DNA of 56,436 bases from Clostridium guangxiense (GTDB lineage: Bacteria; Bacillota; Clostridia; Clostridiales; Clostridiaceae): assembly GCF_021043395.1 (NCBI RefSeq), contig NZ_JAJNKE010000027.1, positions 1-56,436 of the forward strand. Reading direction: 5' to 3'. Below, in pieces: positions 7,813 through 15,414 of this stretch. The first letter of the stretch is position 1. Each line of letters begins with the position of its first letter. Both the position numbers and the translations under genes were made by a program. The notes beneath the pieces were generated by a model that was not told the DNA's origin, ran no database searches, and saw only the letters and a program-made list of their open reading frames with translations.

Positions 7813-9060
7813 ATGCTAAATCAAGGACAGATACTAGAAGGAAAATACGAAGTGATAAGGATTTTAGGACAAGGCGGTATGGGAACAGTGTACCTCTGCA
7901 AGAATAATAGACTAGGAAATCTTTGGGCAGTTAAAGAAGTAAATAGTGAGTGGAAGAATAAAGTTGATCTTCTTGCTGAGCCTAATATACTAAAGAATTT
8001 AAATCACATAGGAATCGTACGAATTATTGATATATTTTATGAACATGATAATTTATATATTGTGGAAGATTATATTAAGGGGAAGAACCTAAAGGAGTAT
8101 GTAGATGCTGATGGCCCTCTGTCTTCAGAATTGGTGATAGATATGTCATTTCAGTTGTGCAGTATATTAGATTATCTTCATAGCCTTAATCCACCAATTA
8201 TATATAGAGACTTAAAGCCATCTAATATAATGATAACACCAAGCAACAAGGTAGTGCTAATCGACTTTGGAATAGCACGAGTCTATAAGGAAGGGCAGGA
8301 AGGCGACACTATGGTTTTAGGTTCTAAAGGATATATAGCACCGGAACAGCTTATGAATAATCAATCTAATGCAAAAACTGATATTTATTCTCTTGGTGTA
8401 ACTATGTTTTTTATGCTCACAGGAAAAACCATAAGTTTAAATGCGGATGCAATGTGTAAAGAAAATTATCCTACACATGCAGCTGAAGGTTTAGTTAAAG
8501 TTATTCAAAAGGCTTTAACTGTAAATGCTGAAATCCGTTATAGTAATGTAAAGCTGATAATGTCTGAACTTAGTACTATCATGTCTGATAAGGAATGTAA
8601 TAAAACAAAGTTAATGAATTCTAATAAGTCTTATGCCAAAGATGATAAAACAGTTCTTGTACAGAATAAAAAGCATAGTAAGAGAGTTAAACTAACCATA
8701 ATAGCAGTGCTTGCGTGTATAATAATTTTGTCTATTTTTCTAATATCAATTATTAGTAAAAAAGAATCTGATAAAAAAGATTTTGAAGCTCCTGCTGTTC
8801 ATAAAACATCTGTGAAGACTGAATCGAAACAGTTGAATAAGGCTTACGAGAAATCAGGAGAAGAGCAAAAAAATCAAGAGCAAAATTCTAGTGATAAACT
8901 GAAAAGTCAGAAACAAAATTCAAATGAGCAATTGAAGAATCAAGAAGAGCAAAGAGAAGAACTGAATAATGTGGAGGAGAAGCGAGGGCAAGGGCTTAAA
9001 AAGTCAGAAGAGAAACAAAACAAGAAGCAAAAAAAGTCTAAAAAAAGCCAAAAAAGTTAA
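7813..9060 (+). CDS. Membrane-anchored Hanks-type Ser/Thr protein kinase
   Basis: A 415-residue kinase. The glycine loop GQGGMGTVY is at 19-27, the ATP-binding lysine is K41 (WAVKEV), the catalytic loop YRDLKPSNIM is at 131-140 with D133, DFG is at 151-153 and APEQL is at 176-180. All key residues are present. After about residue 290 comes one transmembrane helix (about 293-315), then a 100-residue tail very rich in Lys, Glu, Gln and Asn. The tail should lie outside the membrane and has no PASTA repeats, unlike PrkC. There is no PP2C phosphatase gene next to it, so it is not the usual prkC-prpC pair. The ATG follows a GGTGGTG Shine-Dalgarno. Confidence 0.85.
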   Translation: MLNQGQILEGKYEVIRILGQGGMGTVYLCKNNRLGNLWAVKEVNSEWKNKVDLLAEPNILKNLNHIGIVRIIDIFYEHDNLYIVEDYIKGKNLKEYVDADGPLSSELVIDMSFQLCSILDYLHSLNPPIIYRDLKPSNIMITPSNKVVLIDFGIARVYKEGQEGDTMVLGSKGYIAPEQLMNNQSNAKTDIYSLGVTMFFMLTGKTISLNADAMCKENYPTHAAEGLVKVIQKALTVNAEIRYSNVKLIMSELSTIMSDKECNKTKLMNSNKSYAKDDKTVLVQNKKHSKRVKLTIIAVLACIIILSIFLISIISKKESDKKDFEAPAVHKTSVKTESKQLNKAYEKSGEEQKNQEQNSSDKLKSQKQNSNEQLKNQEEQREELNNVEEKRGQGLKKSEEKQNKKQKKSKKSQKS

Positions 9061-9198
9061 GTATGATTACAAAAAGGATAAGGATTATTGAATAAGGTAT
9101 TAAATGAACATTAAGAAATCTACATTGTAAGCTCCTTTATAAAATCTTCATATGAATAAGGTAATATATAATAAAGTTAAAAATCTGGAGGGATTTAT

Positions 9199-9516
9199 AT
9201 GAATTGTCATGGAGGTAATGAAGGAAAACAAGGTACTCATAACCATAGTCCACTTAAGCACATGTTTCATATGATTATTTGCTGCGGTTTACCAGTAGTT
9301 ATTATAGTACTTTTACCAACTATAGCTAGATTTAGTCCTGGAGCAAGTAGAGTATTAGGATTAATAACACCGTTTTTGTGTCCATTAATGATGATTGGAA
9401 TGATACCGATGATGATGAAGAGTATGAAGGGTGATAAAAAGAAAGATTGTTGTGATGATAAAAATAATGAGATAGAAAATGGAAAAGTGCCTAAATTAAA
9501 TAAAACTATTAAATAG
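9199..9516 (+). CDS. Small Met/His/Cys-rich membrane protein
   Basis: A 105-residue protein. The N-terminus is rich in His, Cys and Gly (MNCHGGNEG, THNHSPLKHMFHM). Two hydrophobic segments follow (about 27-45 and 52-73), the second containing PLMMIGMIPMMMKSM, and then a charged tail with DCCDD. Such ligand-rich small membrane proteins are often found with heavy-metal or copper handling genes, but no such genes are adjacent, so metal binding is a guess from composition. GGAGGG precedes the ATG, and a terminator follows closely. Confidence 0.65.
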   Translation: MNCHGGNEGKQGTHNHSPLKHMFHMIICCGLPVVIIVLLPTIARFSPGASRVLGLITPFLCPLMMIGMIPMMMKSMKGDKKKDCCDDKNNEIENGKVPKLNKTIK

Positions 9517-9542
9517 TAATAGTGTGATATTATTAGTTGTTT

Positions 9543-9574
9543 AGAAATGCTTTTAATTTAGGCATTTCTTTTTA
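9543..9574 (+). terminator. Intrinsic terminator
   Basis: AGAAATGC and GCATTTCT form an 8-bp stem with an 11-nt loop, followed by TTTTTATTT. It ends transcription of the Met-rich membrane protein gene. Confidence 0.75.
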
Positions 9575-9670
9575 TTTATATTCATTTTATTTTTTAAATG
9601 TTTAATATGCATACAAGTTGCACATACTAGCTTAGAAAAAATATATAAAGAATAAAAAGGAGGAATGAAG

Positions 9671-9877
9671 ATGAGAAAGCTTTCAGAAGGAGAATTGATT
9701 TCCTTGACTGGAATATTAAAGCTTGAGAGTGATGGTTTAGCAGTTTCAAGGACAATGCACCCACTTATAAAGGACGATGAATTAAAGAAACAAGCAGAAG
9801 CAGGCATATTAGCTGCGGAAGGTAGAGTTAAAGGATTACAACAATTTATTAATGAGAACAGTGTTACAAGATCATAA
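9671..9877 (+). CDS. Small helical protein upstream of the CotF-like gene
   Basis: A 68-residue protein, MRKLSEGELISLTGILKLE onward, predicted to be almost all helical, with a hydrophilic amphipathic pattern resembling half of a coat-F type helical bundle. AGGAGG ends only 1 nt before an ATG at 9665 but 7 nt before the ATG at 9671, so the latter is chosen. It ends 16 nt before the CotF-like gene, and the two form an operon. It is probably a sporulation-associated partner of the coat protein; I infer this only from context and helical similarity. Confidence 0.65.
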   Translation: MRKLSEGELISLTGILKLESDGLAVSRTMHPLIKDDELKKQAEAGILAAEGRVKGLQQFINENSVTRS

Positions 9878-9893
9878 AAAGGAGGAAAAAGAT

Positions 9894-10187
9894 ATGCCAA
9901 GTATTTTAGACAATATAGTTAGAAGCACTACAGATATAAATGATGAGGTTATATGTGCAAATATGCTTGCATCGGCAAAATGTGCGGCAGATGCATATTT
10001 AAATGCAATGATGACAAGTACAACACCAGAATTAAGATCACTTTATTCAGCAAGTCTCAATGAAGTTGTTGCTGGTCATTCAGCACTTACTGAGTTAAGT
10101 GTAAATAAGGGCTGGGCTAAACCATATACTCCACCTGTGGATCAATTGACAGAAGTTATAGATAAGTCTCAAAGAGTAGTTGAATAA
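9894..10187 (+). CDS. CotF-family spore coat protein
   Basis: A 97-residue protein beginning MPSILDNIVRSTTDINDEVI. The segment ANMLASAKCAADAYLNAMM followed by TPELRSLYSASLNEVVAGHSALTEL is characteristic of the coat protein F (Coat_F) helical domain, usually found in the spore coat. The C-terminus WAKPYTPPVDQL matches the short tail often seen after this domain. The open frame begins earlier, at 9852, but AAAAGGAGG followed 8 nt later by ATG at 9894 fixes the start. It is expected to be expressed in the mother cell during sporulation; no sigma-E or sigma-K promoter was confirmed. Confidence 0.8.
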   Translation: MPSILDNIVRSTTDINDEVICANMLASAKCAADAYLNAMMTSTTPELRSLYSASLNEVVAGHSALTELSVNKGWAKPYTPPVDQLTEVIDKSQRVVE

Positions 10188-10318
10188 TTTTAGAGTTTTA
10201 GAAAACGGGGTTGCCGCACTAAATGCAAAAAATTCATAAATCTAGTAGGTAAGTTGTAAATAATTACTGATAAGCAGACATATTATATAGTAATAAATTG
10301 ATCATTAAAGGAGTAACT

Positions 10319-10729
10319 ATGTTTGTATTTATTCTTTTTCTTATAATTATAGGTGTGTCTGCTTATTTTATATTAACCTATAGCAAAAAAATAGAAGAAC
10401 AGAAGCGAAAGATTATGGTTTTGTCTAGACAAAATAAAAAGTTAAAAGCATCAATAAAGGGAAACCCTAAGGTTTATAAAGAAATAGATAATATTATTGT
10501 AAAATATATCTCTAGTAACTACTCAATTGGAATCGTAAATTGCGATACTTTATTATATATAGCACCTATAGAGAATACTTTTATTTTAGGTAAAATAATG
10601 GAGGGCTTAAATGTTGAAGTACTAGATGAGTGTATTGTTAATAATGAAAATTGGTATGAAATTAGATTTCATTCAAATCAAAATATAAATAATAAAGGCT
10701 GGATACAGGAAGACTATATAACCTTTTAA
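10319..10729 (+). CDS. Membrane-anchored SH3-like domain protein
   Basis: A 136-residue protein. One N-terminal transmembrane helix (MFVFILFLIIIGVSAYFIL, about 1-21) is followed by a Lys-rich coiled-coil-like stretch (about 22-50) and a C-terminal region resembling a bacterial SH3 domain: LLYIAPIENTFILGKIMEG, VEVLDE, NWYEIRF and GWIQEDYITF. Bacterial SH3 domains commonly bind peptidoglycan, so a cell-envelope role is likely but not shown. AAAGGAG places the start at ATG 10319 rather than the TTG at 10298. It is flanked by repeat-rich intergenic DNA. Confidence 0.6.
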   Translation: MFVFILFLIIIGVSAYFILTYSKKIEEQKRKIMVLSRQNKKLKASIKGNPKVYKEIDNIIVKYISSNYSIGIVNCDTLLYIAPIENTFILGKIMEGLNVEVLDECIVNNENWYEIRFHSNQNINNKGWIQEDYITF

Positions 10730-10734
10730 GATGA

Positions 10735-10891
10735 TTGAAATTTTTAAAGATTTTCTCCGAAGATGCTTTGCACGTCAAAGGTGAACTCTTTGGCAAAACC
10801 AAAAGTTAAGGTGATTTTTCTTCCGCTTTGCTACAAAAAAAATTATTAATTTAAATTAAAGATTTTCCATAGAAAAACGGAGAAAAATCAT
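10735..10891. repeat. Hairpin-rich intergenic element between convergent genes
   Basis: GATTTTCTCCG at 10749-10759 is repeated inverted as CGGAGAAAAATC at 10878-10889. The interior contains GATGCTTTGCACG, also found inverted at 139-151, and TTTTCTTCCGCTTTGCTAC, related to the core of the A-family elements. It separates the plus-strand SH3-like gene from the minus-strand HAD gene and may act as a bidirectional terminator. Confidence 0.6.
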
Positions 10892-10893
10892 CA

Positions 10894-11541
10894 TTATGCT
10901 GTGAGTTCCTCAAAGCTCAAAATAAATTTATCTGCTTCTTTTTTTAGACGTTCTATTTCTGTTATTGAGTATTTATCATGTACGGCTATTACCTTCATTC
11001 CTGCTTTTTTAGCAGAAAGTACAGCAGCAAGTATATCTTCGAATACAACACATTCACTTGGATCTGCACCGAGCTTTTTTGCTGCAAGCAGGTATACGTC
11101 TGGAAAGTCCTTGCATTTTCCGGTTTCATCAGTTGTGGTAATTGAATCAAAAAAATCATATATACAAAGTCTTTTTAAAACGGTATCGATAAGAAAGGTA
11201 CAATTGCTTGTAGCAAGACCTATTTTTATGTTTTTAGACTTTAAAAATTTTAAATATACTTTAACGCCGTCTTTTAGTTCTACGTCATTTAAGTAATGTT
11301 TATATGCCATTTCGTTCCAATCGTTCATAATGTCATCTATAGAATCAGGTATGTTAAATCTATTCTTGAAATATTTTGCTGTTTCAATAAAGTTGAGATG
11401 CTCAATATCCCTTCTAAGGTCTTTTGGAATTTCTATACTAAACCTTTTTAGGTATTCTACATCTATTTGTTCCCAAACCCACATGGAATCAATTAAAGTT
11501 CCATCCATATCAAAAATAGCTGCTTTTATTTTATTGCACAT
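10894..11541 (-). CDS. HAD-superfamily phosphatase (beta-phosphoglucomutase-like)
   Basis: A 215-residue HAD subfamily IA hydrolase. The nucleophile motif is FDMDGTLIDS (Asp 11 and Asp 13), followed by a helical cap, motif II LATSNC, the lysine K-motif in the KKLGADPSECVVFED region, and the acidic motif IV FEDILAAVLSAKKAGM. The family includes beta-phosphoglucomutase and sugar-phosphate phosphatases. The substrate cannot be read from the sequence. GAGGTGAA lies ahead of the ATG. It probably forms a short minus-strand unit with the upstream PAP2 gene, about 35 nt away. Confidence 0.85.
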   Translation of the reverse strand: MCNKIKAAIFDMDGTLIDSMWVWEQIDVEYLKRFSIEIPKDLRRDIEHLNFIETAKYFKNRFNIPDSIDDIMNDWNEMAYKHYLNDVELKDGVKVYLKFLKSKNIKIGLATSNCTFLIDTVLKRLCIYDFFDSITTTDETGKCKDFPDVYLLAAKKLGADPSECVVFEDILAAVLSAKKAGMKVIAVHDKYSITEIERLKKEADKFILSFEELTA

Positions 11542-11576
11542 AATTATTCACCTCAATTATAATTTTAGCACAATTA

Positions 11577-12101
11577 CTATATTAATTTAAATACAAAAAA
11601 AGAGCATAAACTTCCGAGGAGTGTCCCAAAGGCTACATCTGTAGGATAGTGAACACCTAGATATATTCTGGATACTCCAACAAGAGTGCTTAAAACTAAA
11701 AATAGCAATGAGAGCTTGGGAAAAAACAGGCTAATCATTGTTGACATTGTAAATGCAGAAGTTGTATGACCTGAGGGAAAAGAATAGTTGTCCACGTCTA
11801 TTTTTATGACATTCAGGTTGGTAAGTTTTATATAAGGTCTTATTCTATTAACGCTTTTCTTTATTATATTAGATAGAAGAGTACTTAATATCATTGCAGA
11901 GGTTAATTTGAAGCCAAGTGAGTTTATAGAGAATTTAGTTAATGCTAATGCTGCAAGACAAGATGAAACTCCAAATATAACTGAACCAATGTAAGTTACG
12001 CAGGTCATAAGTTTATCCAGAGCAGTACATCTTATTTTTAGATTAAGTATTTCTAAAATATCTACATCATGTTTCTTAATATTTAACAGAAAATTACCCA
12101 T
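11577..12101 (-). CDS. PAP2-family membrane phosphatase
   Basis: A 174-residue integral membrane protein with about five hydrophobic segments. The three PAP2 signature motifs are present in order: KKSVNRIRP (about 85-93), PSGH (about 109-112) and SRIYLGVHYPTD (about 144-155) with the catalytic histidine. Members dephosphorylate undecaprenyl pyrophosphate or phosphatidic acid at the outer face of the membrane; with cell-wall genes elsewhere in the window, undecaprenyl-pyrophosphate recycling is a reasonable guess. AAGGGG precedes the ATG. Confidence 0.85.
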   Translation of the reverse strand: MGNFLLNIKKHDVDILEILNLKIRCTALDKLMTCVTYIGSVIFGVSSCLAALALTKFSINSLGFKLTSAMILSTLLSNIIKKSVNRIRPYIKLTNLNVIKIDVDNYSFPSGHTTSAFTMSTMISLFFPKLSLLFLVLSTLVGVSRIYLGVHYPTDVAFGTLLGSLCSFFVFKLI

Positions 12102-12125
12102 AATAATACAACCCCTTTGTATGGA

Positions 12126-12262
12126 TATACTACCTCCAAGTTTTAAATTAATAAATATACTTTTGCCAGCATTTAACTTTTATAAGGTCAATGCACTGTG
12201 AACTAAACCAACATTATTTGTGTAATGTTGGCATTTTTATTTTTTAGTTTGGAGGTAGTTTC
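12126..12262. repeat. Long-range inverted repeat with an internal terminator-like hairpin
   Basis: ACTACCTCCAA (about 12129) is repeated inverted as TTGGAGGTAGT (about 12251). Between them lies a hairpin CCAACATT/AATGTTGG (about 12211-12235) followed on the plus strand by CATTTTTATTTTTT, and a fragment resembling an A-family repeat end (about 12190-12206). Both flanking genes are on the minus strand, so the T-rich side of the hairpin points away from them. No gene is seen. Confidence 0.5.
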
Positions 12263-12317
12263 ATTATATATTAGTTATAGTATACATTTGCATTGTTAAG
12301 GGTGTATTAAATAGGGT

Positions 12318-13670
12318 TTAAAATTCTCTTTCAAATATTTCTACCTTATGATGATCTTTAAAATCTTCTTCTGAATTTATGCCGATTTTAGCTAGAATGT
12401 CTTTCATACAGCTGCTATTAAGGGAAATTTTAATTTCTGAGTTTTCTGCTGTTCTGTTAGCATGAAATGTTCCTTTATCTATTGGAATTATGGCTTTGGG
12501 TCCACCGACACATCCACCAACACATCCCATGCCTTCTAGAAAATTGGCTTTCATTTCTCCGTTCTGAGCTTTTTCAAGTATAGCTTTGCAATCTTTGACG
12601 CCATCAACATGTAGTGATTTAAATAAATTTTTTTTATTTGGAAATAACTGAGCAACAGCTTCATTTACTGCTGTAGATACTCCACCTGCACGGGCATATA
12701 GTCTTCCTTCTCTTGAAGCATAGCTTTTTGTAGGCTCAGGGGTTAATTCCTCAGGATATACATTTAGAGTATCAAATATATCTTTTAATTCTTGAAATGT
12801 AAGTACAAAATCTATAGCTCCTAAAAGATCCTTTTGTTTAATTTCAGCTTTTTTTGCTATACAAGGACCCACGAAAACGACTTTGCAGTCTGGATTTAAT
12901 TCTTTTATTACTCTACCAGAAGCAATCATTGGAGAAACTGATGGAGATACGTATTTAACTAAATCTTTATAGGCTCTTTTTACCATTCCAACCCATATAG
13001 GACAACAACATGAGGTTATAAGTAGGTCGTCTTTTGAATTTACATGTTCATCGAATTCAACAGCTTCTTTTAAAGTAAGCATATCAGCAAAAAAAGCAAC
13101 CTCAACCATGTCAGAAAATCCAATTTTCTTAAATGCAGCTCGTAATTTATCAAGAGTTACATTTTCGCCAAATTGACCTGCAATTGCTGGGGCTACTGCA
13201 GCAATTACAGTCTTATTATTCTTCATTAGTTCAAGAATTGGTAGAAATTCGGTTTTGTCTAATAAAGAATCTGACGGACAAACTTCTACGCATTTTCCAC
13301 AATCTGTGCATAAGTCAGCATCTATGTATGTGTTTTGCTTTTGTTTATCTAATAGTATAGCATCAAATGGGCAAGATTTTTGACATGCAGTTTCTTCACC
13401 ATCATTTGTACACTTAGTAGAACAATCCTTTATTTTTTCAACAAGCTTTATATCTGGATTATAGTTTTTAATTGCTTTTTTCAAAGCATCAGTAAATTCA
13501 TCTATAGTAGTAAATTTTATATTTGTTCCACATAAAGATGATATTACTTTAGCAAGCTCCTCTTTGTTCACAGAATCATCTGAAAGCACATGGTAAACGA
13601 AAGAATCAAAGGTATCTGAATAATAAGAGTCAACTAAAGATTTAAATAGCTCTGTATATTTGTCAATCAA
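12318..13670 (-). CDS. [FeFe]-hydrogenase, group B-like (TSCCCP type)
   Basis: A 450-residue soluble iron-sulfur protein. The N-terminal part has two cysteine clusters for [4Fe-4S] centres (C83, C87, C96 and C100; then C121, C124, C127 and C131). The H-cluster region shows TSCCCPIW (219-226), GPCIAKKAE (268-276) and EGMGCVGGCVGG (379-390). These replace the canonical TSCCPxW, MPCxxKxxE and ExMACPGGCxxGGG, which points to the divergent group B rather than the main group A enzymes. It probably evolves or oxidises hydrogen with ferredoxin; its physiological role is not established here. TTG at 13670, 8 nt after AGGAG, is chosen over GTG at 13679, which abuts the Shine-Dalgarno. Confidence 0.85.
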   Translation of the reverse strand: MIDKYTELFKSLVDSYYSDTFDSFVYHVLSDDSVNKEELAKVISSLCGTNIKFTTIDEFTDALKKAIKNYNPDIKLVEKIKDCSTKCTNDGEETACQKSCPFDAILLDKQKQNTYIDADLCTDCGKCVEVCPSDSLLDKTEFLPILELMKNNKTVIAAVAPAIAGQFGENVTLDKLRAAFKKIGFSDMVEVAFFADMLTLKEAVEFDEHVNSKDDLLITSCCCPIWVGMVKRAYKDLVKYVSPSVSPMIASGRVIKELNPDCKVVFVGPCIAKKAEIKQKDLLGAIDFVLTFQELKDIFDTLNVYPEELTPEPTKSYASREGRLYARAGGVSTAVNEAVAQLFPNKKNLFKSLHVDGVKDCKAILEKAQNGEMKANFLEGMGCVGGCVGGPKAIIPIDKGTFHANRTAENSEIKISLNSSCMKDILAKIGINSEEDFKDHHKVEIFEREF

Positions 13671-13910
13671 GATAATCACTCCTTTATTTTGAACTGTGTT
13701 TTAAAAGTGTTGATATTATATGTTAAAGTCTATTAACAATATTCTTTTAGATATAGTCTTATTTTTAGTATATCCAATTTTATATGTATCTATTTTGCAA
13801 AATATTATTTTAAAGATAGACAAAAAAAATTTATTGTTATAAAATTTATTATTATAGGCAAATAAATAGCTTAGTTGAAATAATTGTAATAATTTAAGGG
13901 GGAAATAGTA

Positions 13911-15092
13911 GTGAAAGATGTTGTAAAAAAGATACTTCTATGTGCAGCGATAGTTGTTTTAATTCAGGTATTACCAGCTGGAAAACTTATTTTTGCAGAA
14001 ACAAATAGTGGACAAACTAGCTCTGATACTTCAGTTCAACAAACAACAAGTTCTTCAAATGCAACTGAAGTTAATAAGATTGATGAAAAGACAGGTGTAG
14101 CTCTTAATAAAATATGGACTATTAAATTGTCAAAACCTGTAAATTTTTCTACGGTTACTAATGACATAATTAAAGTTATTGAAAAAGATACTGGCAATTC
14201 TTTTCAAATAAACTTACATATTCAACAGTCTGATCCAAGTTGTATAAACATAATTCCAGTAAATGATTATGCACCTAGTAAAGAATATTCAATTGTTATT
14301 TCAAAGAATTTAAAATCTCAAGATGGTTCTAATCTAAAAAGTGATGTTACAATGGATTTTAAGACGCAAGATTTGCCAGTATCTGCGGATAATATAAACA
14401 TTTCAGTTATGCAATTTAATGATTATACTCTTCCAAATGAGGTTCAGGCTAAGATGCCTGATGGAACCACCAAGCAATGGGATGTTCAGTGGAATAATAA
14501 TAGTATTGATACGAGTATCGTTGGAACATATACTTTTACAGGTACGTTGAATGGAACAAATGTGAGTGTTAATTTAAATTTGAATGTAACACCATATCAA
14601 ATAACATCTGCAAGCAATGGGACAAGAAATCAATCTGCTCTACAAATAAGTCATCTTAATTATTTAATGGCAAGTAAAGCAAATAGAGATTCTGTTGAAG
14701 ATGCAGCAGCAAAGCTTAATGGCAATAGCGAAACAAATACGTGCGTTTATTTTGCTAGTGAATCTTATAGAAGAGTTGGATTTGCTATACCTACTTGGGT
14801 TTGTAATACTCACAAATTTAGCGATTTGCTTACAAGCTATGGATGGAAAAAGGATTATAATAAGGATAATTTGATTTCAGGAGATCAGGCTTTTACTAAA
14901 AATGATTCGACAGGGTATCCTAATCACACATATACTTTTGTAAAATGGGTTAATGATAATGATCATTCATGGGCCTATATAGTTGATAATCAAAGAAGTA
15001 TTTTTAATGACGGGCTTCATAAAAGAGATATATTACTTGTTGATACAGATCAATTTACTGCTTTTCAATATTTTATGTACAAGCCTAATTAA
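13911..15092 (+). CDS. Secreted Ig-like protein with C-terminal cysteine-peptidase-like domain
   Basis: A 393-residue protein starting at GTG 13911 after AAGGGGGA. It has a signal peptide (about 1-29, ending in IFAE), then a Ser/Thr-rich linker. An SbsA-type Ig-like domain (about 45-150) and a Big_4-like domain (about 155-228, with YTFTGTLNG) follow. The C-terminal domain (about 240-393) contains TNTCVYFASESYRR with Cys 278 and NHTYTFVKW with His 339, the Cys-His pair expected of a CHAP/NlpC-like amidase or peptidase. It should be exported and act on the cell wall, or be a bacteriolytic or remodelling factor. The catalytic assignment is inferred from two residues and secretion. Confidence 0.65.
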   Translation: MKDVVKKILLCAAIVVLIQVLPAGKLIFAETNSGQTSSDTSVQQTTSSSNATEVNKIDEKTGVALNKIWTIKLSKPVNFSTVTNDIIKVIEKDTGNSFQINLHIQQSDPSCINIIPVNDYAPSKEYSIVISKNLKSQDGSNLKSDVTMDFKTQDLPVSADNINISVMQFNDYTLPNEVQAKMPDGTTKQWDVQWNNNSIDTSIVGTYTFTGTLNGTNVSVNLNLNVTPYQITSASNGTRNQSALQISHLNYLMASKANRDSVEDAAAKLNGNSETNTCVYFASESYRRVGFAIPTWVCNTHKFSDLLTSYGWKKDYNKDNLISGDQAFTKNDSTGYPNHTYTFVKWVNDNDHSWAYIVDNQRSIFNDGLHKRDILLVDTDQFTAFQYFMYKPN

Positions 15093-15102
15093 CAGTTGAA
15101 TT

Positions 15103-15138
15103 AGTGCACAGTTCACAGTGAACTGTGAATTGTGCACT
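15103..15138 (+). terminator. Minimal A-family palindrome acting as terminator
   Basis: AGTGCACAGTTCACAGTG pairs with AACTGTGAATTGTGCACT (16 of 18 positions), followed directly by TTTTTT. It lies 11 nt after the stop of the secreted protein gene. The arms are the same as the ends of A-family repeats, so a repeat end appears to have been adopted as a terminator. Confidence 0.75.
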
Positions 15139-15153
15139 TTTTTAAATTTACTA

Positions 15154-15182
15154 TTGATTTTTTATTAAAGTTTGTGTATAAT
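15154..15182 (+). promoter_or_regulatory. tRNA-Pro promoter
   Basis: TTGATT at 15154-15159 and TATAAT at 15177-15182 are 17 nt apart, 12 nt before the tRNA. Confidence 0.8.
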
Positions 15183-15194
15183 AGTACATGTTTG

Positions 15195-15270
15195 CGGGGT
15201 GTGGCGCAGATGGGAGCGCGCGTGGTTTGGGACCATGAGGTCGCAGGTTCAATCCCTGTCACCCCGACCA
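15195..15270 (+). tRNA. tRNA-Pro (anticodon TGG)
   Basis: Acceptor CGGGGTG/CACCCCG, A discriminator and encoded CCA. The anticodon stem CGTGG/CCATG encloses TTTGGGA, giving anticodon TGG. 76 nt. Confidence 0.95.
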
Positions 15271-15276
15271 GTATAA

Positions 15277-15305
15277 AACCTCATATTATATGAGGTTTTA
15301 TTGTT
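15277..15305 (+). terminator. Hairpin between the two tRNA-Pro genes
   Basis: AAAACCTCATA and TATGAGGTTTT pair, followed by ATTGTTTTATT. It fits a terminator, so the second tRNA-Pro may depend on read-through or on its own promoter. Confidence 0.65.
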
Positions 15306-15324
15306 TTATTCAAAAGTAATTTCA

Positions 15325-15399
15325 CGGGGTGTAGCGCAGTGGTAGCGCGCATGCTTCGGGAGCATGATGTCGCAAGTTCAACTCTTGTCACCCCGACCA
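15325..15399 (+). tRNA. tRNA-Pro (anticodon CGG)
   Basis: Acceptor CGGGGTG/CACCCCG, A discriminator and CCA. The anticodon stem CATGC/GCATG encloses TTCGGGA, giving anticodon CGG. 75 nt. Confidence 0.93.
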
Positions 15400-15414
15400 A
15401 ATTAGTTAACAGTA

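Noticed and set aside
9665-9670. ATG at 9665 as the start of the small coat-associated protein
   Set aside because: The Shine-Dalgarno AGGAGG ends 1 nt before it, leaving no space; the ATG at 9671 has normal spacing.
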